DNA of 64,000 bases from Bordetella parapertussis (lineage in GTDB: Bacteria > Pseudomonadota > Gammaproteobacteria > Burkholderiales > Burkholderiaceae_B), in NCBI GenBank assembly GCA_945865935.1, contig CAMBFI010000008.1, positions 1-64,000 on the forward strand, in the 5' to 3' direction. A model generated the notes under the pieces. It made no database searches and was not told the DNA's origin. It saw nothing but the letters and a program-made list of their open reading frames with translations. Within the stretch, counting starts at the first letter, position 1. Every line of letters starts with the position of its first letter. Positions 60,306 to 64,000 of the stretch are shown piece by piece. Made by a program: the position numbers and the translations under genes.

Positions 60306-61724
60306 ATGCAAAACAAAGACAACGCTGCACCGGGCGACAAGCCCGCCAACCCAAAAAAAGTATTCATTCGCACCTTCGGGTGCCAGATGAATGAATATGA
60401 CTCCGACAAAATGCTCGATGTTCTTGGTCAAGAGCGTGGCGTTGTTGTGACAAACACCCCTGAAGACGCCGATATCATCTTATTTAACACTTGCTCCGTG
60501 CGCGAAAAAGCGCAAGAAAAAGTGTTTTCTGATCTCGGCCGCGTCAAACACCTCAAAGCCTTAAACCCAGACCTCGTGATTGGCGTGGGCGGTTGCGTTG
60601 CCAGTCAGGAAGGCTCGGCCATCGTTGATCGCGCACCGTATGTCGACGTGGTCTTCGGTCCACAAACACTGCACCGGTTACCGGAGCTCATCGCGCGCCG
60701 CAAGTCCGAAGGCCGCTCGCAAGTCGATATCAGTTTCCCTGAAATTGAAAAGTTTGACGCCATGCCTCCGGCACGCGTTCAAGGTGCAACGGCCTTTGTG
60801 TCCATCATGGAAGGCTGCAGCAAATATTGCAGCTTTTGTGTCGTGCCTTACACGCGCGGCGAGGAAATGTCGCGGCCCTTCGAAGACGTGCTGATCGAAG
60901 TCGCGGACTTGGCGGATCAGGGCGTTAAAGAGGTCACCTTGCTCGGTCAGAACGTCAATGCCTATCGCGGCAAAATGGCGGAAGACGAAAACGGTCATGT
61001 CGAGACCGCAGACTTCGCAACGCTACTTGAATACGTCCACGAGATCCCCGGCATTGAACGTATTCGCTATACCACCTCACATCCGAAAGAAATGACGGCA
61101 CGGATGATCGACGTCTATACGCGTCTACCCAAGCTGGTGTCATTCTTGCACCTCCCTGTGCAAGCCGGGAGTGATCATGTGCTTGCCGCCATGAAGCGTG
61201 GCTATACCGCGATTGAGTTCAAGTCCGTCGTGCGCAAACTGCGTGCTGCGCGCCCAGGCCTCACGCTGTCTTCCGACTTTATCGTTGGCTTTCCGGGTGA
61301 AACCGAAGAAGATTTTGAAAAGACGATGAAGCTGATCGACGAGATCGGCTTTGACACGTCGTTCTCATTTGTCTATTCGCGTCGACCAGGCACGCCTGCC
61401 GCGGACCTGACAGACGATACGCCGCAAACCCTGAAATTGCAGCGCCTACAAAAACTACAAGCGCGCATCAACGAACAAGCGCATGCCATCGCCCAGAGCA
61501 TGGTCGGCTCCACACAAAGAATTTTAGTGGAAGGCACCTCTACACGCGATGCAAACGAACTGAGTGGCCGAACAGAAAATAATCGAATTGTGAACTTTGC
61601 AGGTCACCCGCGCCTGATCGGACAAATGATTGATGTAGTGATCACAGACGCGATGACCAATACGTTTCGTGGACGTGTTGCAAACGTAGATGAAAACGCC
61701 ACCCAGGACTCAACACACCCATGA
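60306..61724 (+). CDS. miaB: tRNA-2-methylthio-N6-dimethylallyladenosine synthase
   Basis: Radical SAM methylthiotransferase that turns i6A37 into ms2i6A37 in tRNA. The 472-residue protein binds two iron-sulfur clusters: the N-terminal cluster through Cys26, Cys63 and Cys97 ([28 protein letters not shown]), and the radical SAM cluster through CSKYCSFC with Cys171, Cys175 and Cys178. A C-terminal TRAM-like domain follows. The stop overlaps the phoH start as ATGA. miaB-phoH-ybeY-corC is a widely conserved order. Confidence 0.96.
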   Translation: MQNKDNAAPGDKPANPKKVFIRTFGCQMNEYDSDKMLDVLGQERGVVVTNTPEDADIILFNTCSVREKAQEKVFSDLGRVKHLKALNPDLVIGVGGCVASQEGSAIVDRAPYVDVVFGPQTLHRLPELIARRKSEGRSQVDISFPEIEKFDAMPPARVQGATAFVSIMEGCSKYCSFCVVPYTRGEEMSRPFEDVLIEVADLADQGVKEVTLLGQNVNAYRGKMAEDENGHVETADFATLLEYVHEIPGIERIRYTTSHPKEMTARMIDVYTRLPKLVSFLHLPVQAGSDHVLAAMKRGYTAIEFKSVVRKLRAARPGLTLSSDFIVGFPGETEEDFEKTMKLIDEIGFDTSFSFVYSRRPGTPAADLTDDTPQTLKLQRLQKLQARINEQAHAIAQSMVGSTQRILVEGTSTRDANELSGRTENNRIVNFAGHPRLIGQMIDVVITDAMTNTFRGRVANVDENATQDSTHP

Positions 61725-62749
61725 GCCGCTCTCCCGTTAAAACTCCGACGCGTGGGCGCGTACTTCCCGTAAAAATTAAACTCGAAGGCAGTAATCAACA
61801 GCTCTCGAACCTATGCGGTCCCTTAGACGAAAATCTGCGCCAAATCGCAGACGGTCTGGATCTAGATCTTTCGCGTCAGGCCGATACGATTTCTTTACGC
61901 GGCCCTTACGCTGAAGCTGCGGGCACGATGTTATTATCCTTGCATGAGCGTGCGGGTCAGCGTGCGCTCACTATTGACGATATACAACTCGCCTTGGTTG
62001 AGATTGGCGTCGGTCGCTTAGCCCATCCTGCTGTGCAGCAGTTCGACCCTAAAGATTTTCCTCCGCTCGATGACGAGAGCGGCACAATCGCACTACGCAC
62101 GCGCCGCAGCGATCTTCGCCCTCGGACACCGCGTCAGCGCGATTACCTCAACAACATTCTGAAGCACGACATCACCTTTGGTGTGGGACCTGCGGGCACC
62201 GGTAAAACCTGGCTGGCTGTCGCCTGTGCCATTGATGCCATGGAACGTGACACCGTACAGCGCCTGATCCTCACGCGCCCAGCTGTTGAAGCGGGTGAAC
62301 GACTGGGTTTTTTGCCCGGAGATCTTGCGCAGAAAGTCGACCCTTATCTGCGGCCGCTCTACGACGCCCTGTACGACCTGATGGGTTTCGAACGGGTCCA
62401 ACGTCTTTTCGAGAAACAAACTATTGAGATCGCACCGCTTGCCTATATGCGAGGGCGCACACTGAATCACGCCTTTGTGATCTTGGACGAAGCGCAAAAC
62501 ACGACGCCGGAACAGATGAAAATGTTCCTCACTCGCATTGGCTTTGGCAGCAAAGCAGTCATCACGGGCGATCCTTCTCAGGTTGATCTCCCGAAGGGTC
62601 ATAAAAGTGGACTCGCACATGCCGTGCAAGTTCTGCAAGACGTGAAGGGCATTGCCATGACCAAGTTCACCAGTAAAGACGTTGTGCGCCACCCTTTAGT
62701 TGCCCGCATCGTAGACGCCTATGAGCAAGCCGAACAATCAAACCCTTAA
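61721..62749 (+). CDS. ybeZ: PhoH-like ATPase (YbeZ)
   Basis: P-loop ATPase of the PhoH family, 342 residues. Walker A is GPAGTGKT at 156-163, Walker [16 protein letters not shown]-related activity is suspected for this family and it interacts with YbeY in other bacteria. An N-terminal region of about 130 residues includes a KH-like segment. It overlaps miaB by four bases and ybeY by 29 bases, so all three should be made together. Confidence 0.94.
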   Translation: MSRSPVKTPTRGRVLPVKIKLEGSNQQLSNLCGPLDENLRQIADGLDLDLSRQADTISLRGPYAEAAGTMLLSLHERAGQRALTIDDIQLALVEIGVGRLAHPAVQQFDPKDFPPLDDESGTIALRTRRSDLRPRTPRQRDYLNNILKHDITFGVGPAGTGKTWLAVACAIDAMERDTVQRLILTRPAVEAGERLGFLPGDLAQKVDPYLRPLYDALYDLMGFERVQRLFEKQTIEIAPLAYMRGRTLNHAFVILDEAQNTTPEQMKMFLTRIGFGSKAVITGDPSQVDLPKGHKSGLAHAVQVLQDVKGIAMTKFTSKDVVRHPLVARIVDAYEQAEQSNP

Positions 62750-63212
62750 GCTTGCGCTAGCCGTTCAGTACGGCGCAGCCGCAGCGCTTTTACCGCGCTG
62801 GCGTATCCGGCGTTGGGTGCAACGCGCGCTGACTGCCGCGCAACAGGACCGGCCATTCGCGTTCTCTGCTTTTACTGTCGTCGTGAGGATAGAAGGTCTC
62901 GCCGATGCGCGAATGCTGAATGCGCAATATCGCGGTAAAGATTACGCAACCAATGTTTTAACGTTTGAGTACGGTATCGCCCCTGATGGCAGTGCATCCG
63001 CCGACATCGTGCTTTGCTTGCCGATTATTAAGCAAGAAGCTCGCGCTCAACGTAAAGACTTTCTTTGTCATGCAGCGCATCTCACGATCCACGGAACGCT
63101 GCATGCACTCGGTTATGACCACTTACGCGTTCGCGATACTCAAAAAATGGAAACGCTTGAAATTAAAATTCTCGCCGAAATGGGAATTAGCGACCCTTAT
63201 TACCTAATGTAA
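62721..63212 (+). CDS. ybeY: Endoribonuclease YbeY
   Basis: Metal-dependent single-strand endoribonuclease needed for 16S rRNA 3'-end maturation and ribosome quality control. The 163-residue protein carries the zinc motif HGTLHALGYDH at 124-134 (His124, His128, His134). The start at 62721 lies 29 bases inside phoH; a later start is possible as the core begins near residue 48, but no other ATG is better placed. It is followed after about 90 bases by corC. Confidence 0.94.
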   Translation: MSKPNNQTLKLALAVQYGAAAALLPRWRIRRWVQRALTAAQQDRPFAFSAFTVVVRIEGLADARMLNAQYRGKDYATNVLTFEYGIAPDGSASADIVLCLPIIKQEARAQRKDFLCHAAHLTIHGTLHALGYDHLRVRDTQKMETLEIKILAEMGISDPYYLM

Positions 63213-63303
63213 TGCCAGTACTTACCCCTGATTCGTTTCACGCACGCAACCAAGCGACGACTTTCAGGTTATCCTAAGCGTCCCATCACTCTGTCCCCGG
63301 ACA

Positions 63304-64000
63304 ATGTCAGATCCTTATCCTGCTGCTGAAGCGCCCAGCCCTTCTGCCAAGTCAAACCGCCCCCGCCTGCTAGATCGCCTGCTTTCCTTAATGCGCCGCG
63401 AGCCCGAAGATCGGGAAGGTATTTTGACGGTGCTCGACGCCGCACGCGAACGCAACCTCATCGATGCCGATGCCTACTCCATGTTGAAAGGCACCTTGGC
63501 TGTTGCCGAGCAAACCGCCATGGACGTGATGGTGCCGCGAGGCAGAATGGATATGCTCGACGTCGAGGAGCTCGTCGCAACGCTCATGCCTGAAATCATT
63601 GAGACCGCGCACTCTCGATTCCCCGTATTTGAAGGCAGTCGCGACAACATCATAGGTATTGTGATGACCAAAGACCTGCTGCGTCTGATGGTGACGCCCG
63701 AGCTCTCACTCAAAGACTTTGTGCGTCCTGCAATCTTTATTCCCGAGACAAAACGTTTAAACGTTCTTTTACAAGAATTCAGGCGCAACCGAAATCATTT
63801 GGCGATTGTGATTGATGAACATGGCGGCATCACGGGTTTAGTCACGCTCGAGGATGTGCTGGAGCAAATCGTTGGCTCGATTGAAGACGAGTACGATGTC
63901 GATGGTGAAAAGACTATTTTTTCTGATGGCATACGCGCTTGGCGTATTCTTGCGACCACCGAAATAGAAACGGTCAATGCGGCACTGAAGACTGATCTTC
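63304..64000 (+). CDS. corC: CorC/HlyC-family CBS-domain protein (partial, cut by window edge)
   Basis: The first 232 residues of a CorC-type protein, linked to magnesium/cobalt efflux. The N-terminus MSDPYPAAEAPSPSAKS is followed by a linker, then two CBS domains (VMVPRGRMDMLD... and HLAIVIDEHGGITGLVTLEDVLEQIVG) and the start of the transporter-associated CorC_HlyC domain (DGIRAWRILATTEIE). The gene runs off the right end without a stop. It follows ybeY as in other proteobacteria, where lnt usually comes next. Confidence 0.93.
   Translation, partial: MSDPYPAAEAPSPSAKSNRPRLLDRLLSLMRREPEDREGILTVLDAARERNLIDADAYSMLKGTLAVAEQTAMDVMVPRGRMDMLDVEELVATLMPEIIETAHSRFPVFEGSRDNIIGIVMTKDLLRLMVTPELSLKDFVRPAIFIPETKRLNVLLQEFRRNRNHLAIVIDEHGGITGLVTLEDVLEQIVGSIEDEYDVDGEKTIFSDGIRAWRILATTEIETVNAALKTDL

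Overview
The window is a gene-dense stretch of bacterial chromosome. I support 57 protein genes, the last one cut by the right edge. There is no gene-free gap longer than about 175 bases, and I see no rRNA, tRNA, insertion sequence, prophage or CRISPR array. Base composition looks moderately GC-rich throughout, with no obvious foreign island. The gene repertoire suggests a betaproteobacterium of the Burkholderiales, most likely Alcaligenaceae. The main signs are four Bug-type (TctC family) periplasmic binding proteins, the fba-purC-purE-purK-sua5 and tkt-gap-pgk blocks, a malic enzyme fused to a phosphotransacetylase domain, and a double-length UvrA. The genus cannot be fixed from the sequence alone.

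Layout. (1) 0-7.7 kb: a 43-residue basic ORF, a 1866-residue UvrA made of two fused copies, then pabB and pabC for p-aminobenzoate. (2) 7.7-11.7 kb, minus strand: an alpha-hydroxy-acid catabolic set (FMN oxidase, RraA-type aldolase/decarboxylase, D-2-hydroxyacid dehydrogenase, Bug protein) downstream of tcdA. (3) 12.6-21.7 kb, plus strand: MFS transporter, ChaC-like protein, pdxH, flavin reductase, an L-2-hydroxyglutarate oxidase homologue, an AidB-like acyl-CoA dehydrogenase, a ThDP enzyme and glutaryl-CoA dehydrogenase. (4) 21.7-31.0 kb: an accessory catabolic region with three more Bug proteins. Its core is a six-gene minus-strand operon (Bug, small unknown protein, PRISE-type enone reductase, KsdD/fumarate-reductase-type flavoprotein, maleate-isomerase-like protein, SMP-30 lactonase). 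It has no recognisable regulator or membrane transporter and is the best candidate for an undescribed pathway.

(5) 31.2-43.9 kb, mostly minus strand: central metabolism. fba, purC, purE and a purK-sua5 gene fusion overlap or nearly touch, and tkt-gapA-pgk form a second group. The two groups are separated by a methyltransferase, mogA, the cbpA-cbpM chaperone pair (with a near-consensus heat-shock promoter) and a cupin. (6) 44.0-54.7 kb: rsmE, an orphan barstar-like gene, maeB, a FAD-domain protein, an aminotransferase, ubiD, a FecCD-type permease coupled to an unknown secreted protein, and a PBP4-type DD-peptidase. (7) 54.7-64.0 kb, plus strand: two conserved housekeeping runs, queA-tgt-yajC-secD-secF and miaB-phoH-ybeY-corC.

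The genes fit an aerobic heterotroph that takes up many organic acids. tRNA and ribosome maturation functions are numerous (tcdA, sua5, queA, tgt, miaB, rsmE, ybeY). Small-scale structures outside the genes include a 14-bp tandem repeat that copies the tkt stop region, two mutually exclusive hairpins just before secD, and the heat-shock promoter of cbpA.
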